Below, piece by piece: positions 1-8,140 of a stretch of 64,000 bases of DNA. The notes under the pieces are model-generated. The model made no database searches and was not told where the DNA came from. It was given only the letters and a program-made list of their open reading frames with translations. The DNA is from Methylophilus methylotrophus DSM 46235 = ATCC 53528 (lineage in GTDB: Bacteria; Pseudomonadota; Gammaproteobacteria; Burkholderiales; Methylophilaceae): NCBI RefSeq assembly GCF_000378225.1, contig NZ_KB905141.1, forward strand, positions 107,043 to 171,042, in the 5' to 3' direction. Every line of letters starts with the position of its first letter. Position 1 is the stretch's first letter. A program made the translations under genes and the position numbers.

Positions 1-1720
1 CGATTAAAAAGACATGGCCGTACTCCAGGCCTTTGGAGGCGTGCAGGGTGGAGAGTTTGACCGCGTCGGGTTCGCCATCTTCACGGCCTTCTAGCATGGT
101 GATGAGGGAAACCAGTTGTGTGAGTTCGAGCAGGTTTTTGCCATCAGACTCATTGCCATATTCGGTTGAGGCTTCGCCTTTTTTGCTGAGCCAGGCGACA
201 AATTCCTGAACGTTGCCCCAGCGCGTTTCTGCGGATCGGGCTTCTTCGCCATCGTAGAGATAGCTTTCATATTGAATGGCCGCTATCAGGTCGCCGAGCA
301 CTTCATTGGCGGGATCTTTGACGGCGCGGGCTTGCAGGGTTTGGATGTAGCGGCAGAAGGTGAGCAGGTCATCGAGTTGCTTGGCACCGATTTCGTGTTG
401 AAAGCCACCTTCAAATGCTGCGGCGAACAGCGACATTTTGTGTGCGCTGGCATATTCGCCCAGCCGTTCCAGGGTGGTATTGCCTATGCCTTTTTTTGGC
501 GTTGTGGCGGCGCGGATAAAGGCCGGATCATCGTCTTCGTTGGCGATTAGGCGTAAATAGCTGGTGATGTCTTTAATCTCAGCCTTGTCAAAAAAAGATT
601 GCCCGCCGGAAATAGTGTAGGGGATTTTGTGGTTACGCAAAAACTGCTCGATGATGCGTGCCTGGTGATTGCTGCGGTAGAGGATCGCATAGTCTTTATA
701 CGTTGTACGATGCTCGAATTTGTGCGCCTGCAGTTTCATCACTACGGTTTCGGCTTCGTGTTCTTCACTTTGCGTCGCGGTCACATGAATCAGATCACCT
801 GTGCCGTGCTCGCTCCAAAGTTTTTTCTCAAACAGTTTTGGGTTGTTGGCGATCACGTGGTTGGCAGCACGCAGAATACGCACCGTTGACCGGTAGTTTT
901 GCTCCAGTTTGATCACTTTAAGCTTGGAGAAGTCCACAGTTAATTGACGCAGGTTTTCCACGTCGGCACCGCGCCAGCCGTAAATGGCCTGGTCGTCGTC
1001 GCCCACAGCAGTGAACTGGCCTCGCAAGCCAGTGAGTTGTTTAATCAGCCTGTACTGGCAGGCATTGGTATCCTGGTACTCATCAATCAGCAGGTAATGC
1101 AGTTTGCGCTGCCATCTGTCTAGCATGTCGCTGTGCTGATCAAACAGTTCGACTGGGACTTTGATCAGGTCATCAAAATCCACCGCCTGGTAGGCACGCA
1201 GAGTTTGCTGGTATAGCTGGTAAACGCGGGCGGCGGCATGCGTGAGTTCTTCATCCGCCTGCGATTTGGCTTGATCCGGGTTCACAAACGCATTTTTCCA
1301 GCTGGAGATTTGCCATTGCGTTTTGCGCAACAGTTGTTTGTCTGTGGTGGCCAAGATATCGCTGAGGATTTTAAAGCTGTCCGAGGCATCAAGAATAGAG
1401 AACTGAGGTTTGTAACCGAGCAGGGCGGCTTCTTGGCGCAGGATTTGCAGGCCTAGGGAGTGAAAGGTGGTCACTGTCAGGCCTTTGCCACTTTTACCCT
1501 CAAGCAGCGGTGTCACACGTTCCTGCATTTCACGGGCGGCCTTATTGGTAAAGGTAATCGCTGCGATCTGGCTGGCTTTATAACCGGCCTGGTTAATCAG
1601 GTAGGCAATTTTTTGCGTAATCACCCGCGTTTTACCACTACCGGCGCCAGCCAATACGAGTAAAGGTCCATCTAGGTAATGGATGGCTTCGCGTTGCGGA
1701 GGATTCAGAAGATGCTGCAT
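1..1720 (-). CDS. rep: ATP-dependent DNA helicase Rep (partial, C-terminus beyond window)
   Basis: Superfamily 1A 3'-5' DNA helicase of the Rep/UvrD/PcrA group, which unwinds DNA and helps replication forks restart past blocks. The reverse translation from the ATG at 1718-1720 begins MQHLLNPPQREA and shows Walker A AGAGSGKT near residue 25, motif Ia TFTNKAA, motif II DEYQDTN, motif III VGDDDQAIYGWRG and motif IV KLEQNYRST. It runs off the window at about codon 573, just after the motif V region (LHASKGLEYGHVF). Overall similarity, including ILYRSNHQ and IPYTISGG, fits Rep better than UvrD. About 100 C-terminal residues should lie outside the window. Several forward-strand open frames inside this gene are shadows. 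Confidence 0.93.
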   Translation of the reverse strand, partial: MQHLLNPPQREAIHYLDGPLLVLAGAGSGKTRVITQKIAYLINQAGYKASQIAAITFTNKAAREMQERVTPLLEGKSGKGLTVTTFHSLGLQILRQEAALLGYKPQFSILDASDSFKILSDILATTDKQLLRKTQWQISSWKNAFVNPDQAKSQADEELTHAAARVYQLYQQTLRAYQAVDFDDLIKVPVELFDQHSDMLDRWQRKLHYLLIDEYQDTNACQYRLIKQLTGLRGQFTAVGDDDQAIYGWRGADVENLRQLTVDFSKLKVIKLEQNYRSTVRILRAANHVIANNPKLFEKKLWSEHGTGDLIHVTATQSEEHEAETVVMKLQAHKFEHRTTYKDYAILYRSNHQARIIEQFLRNHKIPYTISGGQSFFDKAEIKDITSYLRLIANEDDDPAFIRAATTPKKGIGNTTLERLGEYASAHKMSLFAAAFEGGFQHEIGAKQLDDLLTFCRYIQTLQARAVKDPANEVLGDLIAAIQYESYLYDGEEARSAETRWGNVQEFVAWLSKKGEASTEYGNESDGKNLLELTQLVSLITMLEGREDGEPDAVKLSTLHASKGLEYGHVFLI

Positions 1721-1848
1721 GGGACTTCAGGGTATGTGGTAAACAACAAAGCGGTAGGGAATATTAGCCTATATGGACTATTTAACCCCTTCATTTAAAT
1801 GGGTATAGTTGGTCAACCATAGTAATATGCTTCTCAGGTAAACAAACT

Positions 1849-3114
1849 TTGTCCGTCCCTGTGTTTGATCTCAACAGTGTCATTCTATCATCAATTGGAC
1901 TTACCTTAACGCAGGTTCTGGTCTTGCTGATTTTTGGCGCCTATCAGCAACGTAGCCTGGTGATGCATTGGGTGCGCGGATTGCTGGTTTTTGCTTTGGG
2001 CCTGGCGGTTTATTTCTTTTCAGAAACGTCATTGATATATGGCCGTCATAGCGCTTATATTGCCACCTCAGTCACGATTATTGCACTCGGTGTGAGCCTG
2101 TTCGCCAACGGTATTCGATTGCTTAGAGGCTATCGCGTCTATCGTTACCGCACCCTGGTGGTGATCACGGTGATGCTGGCTGGCAATGCTGTAATGATTA
2201 ATATGTATCTGCCAGACAGATGGTTGCTGTTGTTCAATCTGACGGCATTGATGTATGTCTTTGGGCATGCTACGCGCAGCCTGGTAGGCCACGGCAAGGA
2301 TTTTGTGGCCCACGTTTTCTGGCTGTGTTGCAGCCTGTTTGCTCTGGTTAGCCTGATGCTGGCCGTACTTGCGGTCAAGGTCGTGTTAACGGATGACAGT
2401 CACTTGCACACATTTCCGCATTGGCCTATCCATGCCTATCTCACCACGATCATGATGCTGTCGATGGTGACTGTGACCAGTTTGATGTTATTGGTGATGC
2501 ATGTCCGCGCCCAGGCTGGATTGCAGGCGATTGCCACCATGGATGGCTTGACAGGTGTATTAAACAGGCGTGGCTTGCAGGAAGCTGCCACGCGCATGCA
2601 GGCTGTTTCACAACGCCTTCGCTTGCCCATGGGGATGTTGATGGTCGACCTGGACTATTTTAAAAAGGTCAATGATGTCTATGGCCACTTGGTAGGCGAT
2701 GTGGTACTCAAGTCATGTGCTGGCACCATACGCGCGGCATTACGTGGCGGCGATGTGATTGGCCGCTATGGGGGAGAAGAGTTTTGTGTCCTGATGCCCA
2801 ACACGGGTGAGCATGAAGCAATGATATTGGCGGAGCGTATCCGCCGTATTATTGAGGTGACCCCGGTGAATATTGCCGGCGTGGAAAGCATGCGTAGCGA
2901 AACACAAGCCATCAAATGCACGGTCAGTGTTGGCGCAGTCAGTTCGGAGACCGTAGGTTATGTGCTCGAAGGGCTATTTTCTGCGGCTGATCAGAACCTA
3001 TATAAGGCCAAAAAAGAGGGCCGTAATCGCATTGCCAGTAATGTTGAGCAATTACAGGCCAAATCAGCGGAAGAAAGTAAGCCTGCCAAACGGCATGCCA
3101 GTCTTATTGCTTAA
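1849..3114 (+). CDS. Membrane-anchored diguanylate cyclase (GGDEF protein)
   Basis: Probably makes cyclic di-GMP from two GTP. About 220 N-terminal residues are strongly hydrophobic and form roughly six or seven membrane segments of no type I can name. A GGDEF domain follows (about 225-395) with an intact active site GGEEF at 308-312. An RxxD inhibitory site (RGGD, 299-302) sits exactly five residues upstream, so product inhibition is likely. The start is TTG; the nearest upstream ATG (1827) runs into a stop after four codons. There is no EAL domain. The gene is convergent with the rbgA-like gene (15-bp gap). The signal sensed by the membrane part is unknown. Confidence 0.88.
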   Translation: MSVPVFDLNSVILSSIGLTLTQVLVLLIFGAYQQRSLVMHWVRGLLVFALGLAVYFFSETSLIYGRHSAYIATSVTIIALGVSLFANGIRLLRGYRVYRYRTLVVITVMLAGNAVMINMYLPDRWLLLFNLTALMYVFGHATRSLVGHGKDFVAHVFWLCCSLFALVSLMLAVLAVKVVLTDDSHLHTFPHWPIHAYLTTIMMLSMVTVTSLMLLVMHVRAQAGLQAIATMDGLTGVLNRRGLQEAATRMQAVSQRLRLPMGMLMVDLDYFKKVNDVYGHLVGDVVLKSCAGTIRAALRGGDVIGRYGGEEFCVLMPNTGEHEAMILAERIRRIIEVTPVNIAGVESMRSETQAIKCTVSVGAVSSETVGYVLEGLFSAADQNLYKAKKEGRNRIASNVEQLQAKSAEESKPAKRHASLIA

Positions 3115-3129
3115 AGATGTTAAAGCCGT

Positions 3130-4062
3130 TTAAAGTGTATCGGCTTCTGGTTGCGCCTGCTCTTCTGTTTTTTTAGCCGTATTTTCTGCCGCGAGTGCCA
3201 GCATCTCAGCCCTGCTCTGCGGAGACTCCAGGCTAACCCGGCCAATCGCTCCACTCCGATAGTCCGTGAGGAGGGCCATGGCCGTGCGTTCCATATCCCA
3301 TTCACCATCGTTACGTTTGTAACTGCGGCGTTTGGCAATGGCTTCCAGCAGGTCAATACCATCTATGCTATTCACATCCAGCTTCATGGCATCCAGTTTG
3401 TAACGCGTATTCATCAGCGCAGGGTATTGTTTAAGCAACAGGTTGCCCAGGAATTCGGCCACATCTTCATCAATCACGGCATTGCGGCCAATGGCATGAC
3501 TGGCAGCCAGCAGATAGCCATCCGATTCATGTTCGATTTTTGGCCACATCATCCCTGGCGTATCCGTAATATTGAGGCTGTCGCTGAGGTCAAAGCGCTG
3601 CTGGCTTTTGGTCACCGCCGGTTCGTCGCCGACCTTGGCAGCGCGACGATTAAGCAGGGCATTCATCAATGTGGATTTGCCAACATTGGGAATGCCCATG
3701 ATCATCATGCGTAATGGTTTTAAGGGGGTGCCGCGGTGGGGCGCCAGTTGCCGGCACAAACCAGGAATTTTCTTGGCATCGCCCGGTTTTTTGCAGGAGA
3801 GGGCGACCGCTTTGGTATTGGGCTGGCTGTTAAAGTAATTCAACCAGGCCTGGGTAACTTGAGGGTCGGCCAAATCAGCTTTGTTGAGAATTTTAAGGTT
3901 GGGGCGCTGGCGGAAATTGCGCATTTCCTCAATCATGGGGTTATGACTGGCTGCGGGGATTCGTGCATCCAGTACTTCTATCACAACGTCAATATGCTCC
4001 AGTGTTTCTTCTGCCTTTTTGCGGGCAGAGGTCATATGCCCCGGAAACCATTGTATCGCCAT
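3130..4062 (-). CDS. ylqF: Ribosome biogenesis GTPase YlqF/RbgA
   Basis: Circularly permuted GTPase that acts in late assembly of the large ribosomal subunit. The motif order G4-G1-G3 marks the permutation: NKAD at 60-63, P-loop GIPNVGKS at 123-130, DTPG at 167-170. It begins with the family signature MAIQWFPGHM and is 310 residues long, slightly longer than Bacillus RbgA. The C-terminal tail (about residues 285-310) is charged and Ala/Glu rich. Transcribed alone on the minus strand; the 145 bp upstream hold no other gene. The family assignment is firm; the exact ribosomal role is inferred from homologues. Confidence 0.93.
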   Translation of the reverse strand: MAIQWFPGHMTSARKKAEETLEHIDVVIEVLDARIPAASHNPMIEEMRNFRQRPNLKILNKADLADPQVTQAWLNYFNSQPNTKAVALSCKKPGDAKKIPGLCRQLAPHRGTPLKPLRMMIMGIPNVGKSTLMNALLNRRAAKVGDEPAVTKSQQRFDLSDSLNITDTPGMMWPKIEHESDGYLLAASHAIGRNAVIDEDVAEFLGNLLLKQYPALMNTRYKLDAMKLDVNSIDGIDLLEAIAKRRSYKRNDGEWDMERTAMALLTDYRSGAIGRVSLESPQSRAEMLALAAENTAKKTEEQAQPEADTL

Positions 4063-4207
4063 ATTTTTGCTCCATGCTCAACTCAAAAAATACGGTATCA
4101 ATGTCTCCGTACCTGGATTGTGTAAGCACTAATTCAGAAGCACGCACACAATCAAGGCATTATTTTAACATTTAAGCGAAAACTCTCTAAATGCCAGAGG
4201 TTGCTGC

Positions 4208-5275
4208 TTATTTCCAGCTGTAACCAAGAGTGAAGAGCGCGCGCGTGTCGCCTTTTTTGCGGTCATCCACAGGGCGACTATCATAGTTATAGTCTACCTG
4301 GGTGGACGCACTCAGGCCAAAAATAAAGGGAAAGCGTAAACCCGTGGAGCTATAGACCAGGACTTGCGAGGGCGATCTGGGTGTATACAACACTTCGTGG
4401 CGATGGAATGCCTGTACAAAAGAGTCAAACAAATACTGGTTATAGTTCACCGCCCAACGCAATGCGAGATGGTTTTCGTCCGTGTCTTCATAATAATCCT
4501 GCTCGATCCAGGTTAAACCGCCTTCCAGTGAAAGGTTACGCTTGTCCCCTTCAAAAATCTGATAACCGGTACCCACACCGTACTGGCTACGTAGCTTGAT
4601 ATCCCTGAAGCGATCCTTTTCCTGGATGGTGTTGAGGTAGCTAAACCATTTTTTGGTAAAAAAGTGGTCATACTGTCCGCGGACGCGGGCGTTATTCTGT
4701 GTCTGATTGCCATTATCCTCTGCCCAGTAGTAAAAACCCTGGACGGTATACCGATCTTCCAGACCACGTAAGACTGACTCACCATTGAATTGCATGTTGC
4801 GGTTGTCGCTATTGCCACTGTTAAAAGCCCCGCCAAGGCTGAGGTTACCAGTCCAGACATAGCCTTCACCTATGAGGTCTCGAGTGGGGTTGATATAGCG
4901 AATCTCGTTGAGCTCAGTATCCACCAAAACGGTATTGGTTTCCTCATCCAGGATCACCTGACCTTCTTCGGCATGTACAAGCCTTCCGTTGACGATGCTG
5001 CCATCAGCCAATTGCATGAGAATGGGTTTATCAGCATCTATGCTATGAATATCGTTCCAGTTGATTTTGACTTCGTCCGCATAAGTGGTTTTGACGCTGA
5101 GTTTGTTGGAGATTTTGGCACCCAAGGTGCCGGTGATTTTATCGCCATTTTTTAACCATACCGTATCCGCAACCACTGAGTTTGTAAGTAGGAAGAGCGT
5201 GAGCATAAAAAACTGGGCGGCTTTGAGGTGTATTCGTGAACAAACAAGAAACAGCTTGGTTAAACTGTCAGGCAT
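4208..5275 (-). CDS. DUF481 family outer-membrane protein
   Basis: Predicted beta-barrel outer-membrane protein of the DUF481 (YdiY-like) family; function unknown. I place the start at the ATG at 5273-5275 (MPDSLTKLF...), because AGGGGA lies just upstream, rather than at the ATG 26 codons earlier. A hydrophobic signal segment (about residues 19-36, ending SVVADTVWL) is followed by a small beta domain (VWLKNGDKITGTL, about 37-120) and then alternating amphipathic strands with many aromatics typical of DUF481 (LSLGGAFNSGNSDNRN, YTLGYS-like ending). About 355 residues. No operon partner; 257 bp separate it from the divergent methyltransferase gene. Confidence 0.82.
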   Translation of the reverse strand: MPDSLTKLFLVCSRIHLKAAQFFMLTLFLLTNSVVADTVWLKNGDKITGTLGAKISNKLSVKTTYADEVKINWNDIHSIDADKPILMQLADGSIVNGRLVHAEEGQVILDEETNTVLVDTELNEIRYINPTRDLIGEGYVWTGNLSLGGAFNSGNSDNRNMQFNGESVLRGLEDRYTVQGFYYWAEDNGNQTQNNARVRGQYDHFFTKKWFSYLNTIQEKDRFRDIKLRSQYGVGTGYQIFEGDKRNLSLEGGLTWIEQDYYEDTDENHLALRWAVNYNQYLFDSFVQAFHRHEVLYTPRSPSQVLVYSSTGLRFPFIFGLSASTQVDYNYDSRPVDDRKKGDTRALFTLGYSWK

Positions 5276-5532
5276 AAAAATTCCCCTGGTACGATTGAAA
5301 CAACAGCGCTGCAAGGCAGCAGATTGATGCAGCATATGCCAACATAGCTGCAAAAGTGGCAGTGTTTATTTGCATTGATTGCGCATCGATTTAACTGCCT
5401 ATGATAAACAAGATGTTCAAAACAGCCTTTGAGTTCCCGAGAATGCTTCAGGGGAGGGCATGGCAGCCATAGCGATACTGTTTCGGCGACATGTTAAACT
5501 TGCATATTTAGTATTTTAAAGCACTCATCCGC

Positions 5533-6366
5533 ATGGTCAACCTACAATTGCCACCCGAAGTGAAGCCTGGCCAATCCCTCCCGTTATTGCAGGCACTGCA
5601 TATATTGACGCGTGATGGCAAACTTAACCAGGACAGTCGCCGCAAACTCAAGCAAGTCTACCATTTGGTCAACTTCATCGAACCATTGATGCAGGTGGTG
5701 ATGGAGAAGCAGCCTCAACCAGTGTTGGTGGACCATGGCGCAGGCAAGTCTTACCTCGGGTTTATTTTGTATGATTTATTGCTCAAGCAACATGCGGGCG
5801 GCCAGGTAATTGGCATTGAAAGCCGAGGCGAGTTGATTGAAAAGTCACGCCAGCTGGCGCTGGAATGTGGTTTTGACCGCATGCAATTTGAGCACCTTAC
5901 CGTGGCTGAGGCCATGGCGTCAGAAAAATTACCGGAAGCAGTGGATATCGTGACTGCATTGCATGCTTGTAACACCGCCACAGATGACGCAATCCAGTTT
6001 GGTTTGCAAAAGCAGGCAAAGTTTATGGTGTTAGTGCCTTGCTGCCAGGCCGAGGTGGCTGAAGTGATGCGCCAGCACAAGGCTGAAACTCTCTCTAAAA
6101 CGTTTTTGAGTGAGTTGTGGCGCCATCCTATCCATACTCGTGAGTTCGGTAGCCAGGTGACCAATGTTTTGCGCTGCCTGGCGCTGGAAGCACAAGGCTA
6201 CCAGGTGACCGTCACGGAGCTGGTGGGCTGGGAGCACTCCATGAAAAATGAACTCATCATTGCCAAATATACCGGACAGCGCAAACGGAGTGCGCGTGAG
6301 CGGGGCCAGCAACTATTAGAGCAGCTGAATCTCACTAGCTTGTCGTCGCGTTTTAATTTCGAGTGA
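5533..6366 (+). CDS. Class I SAM-dependent methyltransferase (Methyltransf_32-like)
   Basis: Predicted S-adenosylmethionine-dependent methyltransferase. The Rossmann motif I region reads VDHGAGKSYLGF (about residues 67-78), and motif II ends IGIESR. Two further patterns, ALHACNTATDDAI and VPCCQAEV, are the hallmark of the family that includes the GSTCD/TRMT13-like methyltransferase domains. The substrate is unknown; an RNA substrate is only a guess from distant relatives. 277 residues, ATG start. Convergent with ompW across the terminator at 6385-6420. The region 5276-5532 upstream is a divergent promoter region without a gene. Confidence 0.78.
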   Translation: MVNLQLPPEVKPGQSLPLLQALHILTRDGKLNQDSRRKLKQVYHLVNFIEPLMQVVMEKQPQPVLVDHGAGKSYLGFILYDLLLKQHAGGQVIGIESRGELIEKSRQLALECGFDRMQFEHLTVAEAMASEKLPEAVDIVTALHACNTATDDAIQFGLQKQAKFMVLVPCCQAEVAEVMRQHKAETLSKTFLSELWRHPIHTREFGSQVTNVLRCLALEAQGYQVTVTELVGWEHSMKNELIIAKYTGQRKRSARERGQQLLEQLNLTSLSSRFNFE

Positions 6367-6384
6367 CCGTGGATTAAATCCCCA

Positions 6385-6420
6385 TAAAAAAACCTCTGAC
6401 GCTGGGGTAGCATCAGAGGT
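6385..6420 (-). terminator. Rho-independent terminator between methyltransferase and ompW
   Basis: Perfect 8-bp stem ACCTCTGA (6392-6399) with TCAGAGGT (6413-6420) and a 13-nt loop. On the minus strand it is followed by a run of U from the A-tract at 6385-6392, so it ends ompW. The opposite-strand methyltransferase may also use the stem. Confidence 0.8.
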
Positions 6421-6469
6421 AAATGGAGCGTATTACTGCCCCAGGGAAGAGACTTTACTAAAAGTGGGT

Positions 6470-7165
6470 TTAGAAACGTTTGCCTACACCAAAACTAATC
6501 ACCCATGGATCGATATCCAGTTTGTCAATTTTTGTCCAGCGGCCAGTGATCGCACTATTCAGTTCAACATCTGTGTCAATCCAGAGACGCTTCACATCCG
6601 CGTTGATGAGCCAGCCATCTTTCAGGTTGATATCAAACCCTGCCTGCAGCGCAGCGCCGAAACTACTACGGTCAATCCTGATTTTTTCACCGTTAATTGC
6701 GCCCGCTGAGCCTCTCAAATAGCGGTCCAGCATAAAGGTCGCATTGATGCCGGCACCCACATAAGGGTCAAATGTTGCGTCTGGATTAAAGTGCCATTGT
6801 ACGGTGAGCGTCGGTGGCAGGGCATCAATGCTGCCCAAATTCTGGTTGCCAACTACCCCTGCACTATCACCACTAATCTTGACATCATGCTTTGTGCCCA
6901 ATGCCAGAATCAGTTCCGTAGCAATATTTTTGGTCCAGTAGTAACTGATATCAAGCTCAGGGATAGTATTGCTGTCCACTTTGAGTTCAGCGCTTGGTGT
7001 CATGACGTTAGCAACATTTTGGTTTACGTATTTACCCAGGCTGCTGTCTTCATTTGGTTTGACATTGGTGGCACGCAAGCGGACTACCCAATCGCCTTGT
7101 TCTGCCTGTACATTCATGGCAGGCAACAACGCTGCCAACATTAAACTGATTGCGGTTTTTTTCAT
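6470..7165 (-). CDS. ompW: OmpW family outer-membrane protein
   Basis: Small eight-stranded beta-barrel porin of the OmpW family. The start is the ATG at 7163-7165 (MKKTAISLML...), with GGAG eight bases upstream. A classic signal peptide ends near VQAEQGDW. Typical OmpW patterns follow: GDWVVRLRATNVKPN, ELDISYYWTKNIATELI, PPTLTVQWHFNPDATFDPYVGAG, DVKRLWIDTDVELN, and a C-terminal phenylalanine (GVGKRF) as needed for barrel insertion. 231 residues. A longer in-frame reading upstream of 7165 lacks a signal peptide and is rejected. Monocistronic, with a terminator at 6385-6420. Confidence 0.9.
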   Translation of the reverse strand: MKKTAISLMLAALLPAMNVQAEQGDWVVRLRATNVKPNEDSSLGKYVNQNVANVMTPSAELKVDSNTIPELDISYYWTKNIATELILALGTKHDVKISGDSAGVVGNQNLGSIDALPPTLTVQWHFNPDATFDPYVGAGINATFMLDRYLRGSAGAINGEKIRIDRSSFGAALQAGFDINLKDGWLINADVKRLWIDTDVELNSAITGRWTKIDKLDIDPWVISFGVGKRF

Positions 7166-7297
7166 TGTGATCACTCCATTAGTGCATTGAACTTGTGTGC
7201 ATTGTAGGTTGGCAATCACCAGGGGGTATTGACGCAAGTCAACTTGACTTGATTTCTCAAAAACATTGCCGTCAGGAGCGATGTCACCTAGCGGCAT

Positions 7298-7325
7298 AAA
7301 AAAACCAGTTCTAAAACTGGTTTTT
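7298..7325 (-). terminator. Rho-independent terminator after the coiled-coil gene
   Basis: 11-bp perfect stem AAAAACCAGTT (7300-7310) / AACTGGTTTTT (7315-7325) with loop CTAA. A/T tracts on both sides allow it to work in both directions. It lies 16 bp after the stop of the 7341-7655 gene. Confidence 0.85.
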
Positions 7326-7340
7326 CGGAGGGGGGCTGAA

Positions 7341-7655
7341 TCAGTAAGCGTTACGTTGTTTCCAGGCATCATCCAGCACTTTGGATTTTTGCTCAAAAAT
7401 CATTTTTTTGTTTTCAAGGTCCTTCTCGGTCTGAGCTTTCTCAGACTGGTATTGCTTTAAGCGTTCCTGCTCGCGTGCGACAAGCGCTTCTTGAGATTTG
7501 ATTTTTTGTTCGAGATCACTGAGCTTACTCATGGCATCACCCACGGCATCGCGTGCGCTGGCAGCCTCAGCCTGCTCGTTGCTGATATTACGGGAAAATG
7601 CTGGCTGGCTCAGCATCGTGGCCAATAATAGAACTAGAAAAGACTGTAAACGCAT
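7341..7655 (-). CDS. Small exported coiled-coil protein, function unknown
   Basis: 104 residues. An N-terminal signal peptide (MRLQSFLVLLLATMLSQPAFS, cleavage likely after FS) precedes an almost wholly helical, charged segment (residues 28-98) with heptad spacing (LSDLEQKIKSQEALVAREQERLK...), so a periplasmic coiled coil is likely. No family recognised; superficially similar to small DUF4124-free helical periplasmic proteins of betaproteobacteria. It has its own terminator (7298-7325) and stands between ompW and pqqA, all minus strand, without obvious coupling. Confidence 0.7.
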   Translation of the reverse strand: MRLQSFLVLLLATMLSQPAFSRNISNEQAEAASARDAVGDAMSKLSDLEQKIKSQEALVAREQERLKQYQSEKAQTEKDLENKKMIFEQKSKVLDDAWKQRNAY

Positions 7656-7795
7656 TTAATACTCCGTTAGAAAACGTCATCAGACGAAAGAATGCCGTAA
7701 TTATAAGGCGAATGACGATTAGTTAGTAAACCTCAAGGATAGAAGGTTCCTGTGGCTTGATCACAAAAAGGATCGTATAAGAGATCGCAACGGGC

Positions 7796-7823
7796 AACAA
7801 AAAACCCGCCTTGGGGCGGGTTT
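7796..7823 (-). terminator. Rho-independent terminator of pqqA
   Basis: Stem AAACCCGCC (7802-7810) / GGCGGGTTT (7815-7823), loop TTGG. Reading on the minus strand it is followed by TTTTTTGTTG. It lies 30 bp after the pqqA stop, supporting a short separate pqqA transcript. Confidence 0.85.
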
Positions 7824-7853
7824 GGTTCAGCGTGTGATAAGCACAATCACTGA

Positions 7854-7925
7854 TTATTTGTTCATGACGTACATTGTCACTTCAAAGCCAAAACGCATTT
7901 CTGTAGCAGCTGGTTTAGTCCACAT
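7854..7925 (-). CDS. pqqA: PQQ precursor peptide PqqA
   Basis: 23-residue peptide, too short for usual gene calling. It starts MWTKP and carries the invariant EVTMY block: Glu15 and Tyr19 are the residues that PqqE cross-links to build pyrroloquinoline quinone. The start ATG (7923-7925) has a strong ribosome binding site, AGGAGA, and the gene ends in its own terminator at 7796-7823. No pqqB, C, D or E gene is next to it, so the peptide is encoded apart from the enzymes that process it. PQQ is the cofactor of methanol dehydrogenases, consistent with a methylotroph host. Length and motif make the call firm. Confidence 0.93.
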   Translation of the reverse strand: MWTKPAATEMRFGFEVTMYVMNK

Positions 7926-8023
7926 GATTGGTCTCCTTTTGGTTGTCAAGTAACACATCGTGTTTGATGTGCTTGTATGACTTCTACTATACGCCCGTGT
8001 TTCAAAATAAACCTGAAGCGATC

Positions 8024-8050
8024 ACGTAAAATCAGCTCATGATTTTACGT
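8024..8050. promoter_or_regulatory. 27-bp perfect palindrome between pqqA and the M14 hydrolase gene
   Basis: Arms ACGTAAAATCA (8024-8034) and TGATTTTACGT (8040-8050) are perfectly complementary around a 5-base spacer. It stands about 100 bp upstream of both divergent starts and has no T-tract, so a regulator binding site is more likely than a terminator. The regulator is unknown. Confidence 0.55.
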
Positions 8051-8111
8051 AGTTTGATGAGGTGCTAATGCAGTCTGAAATGATCGCGATTCATGTACAA
8101 TGACAGATTTT

Positions 8112-8126
8112 CGCAACAATGTTGCA
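8112..8126. promoter_or_regulatory. Putative Zur-type operator before the M14 hydrolase
   Basis: Sequence CGCAA-CAATG-TTGCA, with perfect inner arms GCAAC/GTTGC. It is the same core as the two palindromes before the ZIP gene (18460-18524). It begins 11 bp after a possible -10 hexamer TACAAT (8096-8101) and ends 14 bp before the ATG, a position suited to repression. Assignment to Zur is inferred from the shared motif and nearby zur. Confidence 0.5.
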
Positions 8127-8140
8127 ATTCTGGAGAGGTG

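Noticed and set aside
272..1663. Several plus-strand frames of 60-96 codons
   Set aside because: All are antisense shadows of rep, whose helicase motifs are unmistakable on the minus strand.
4116..4153. 8-bp inverted repeat GATTGTGT / ACACAATC between DUF481 and ylqF genes
   Set aside because: Long loop, no T-run and no second copy; not distinguishable from chance.
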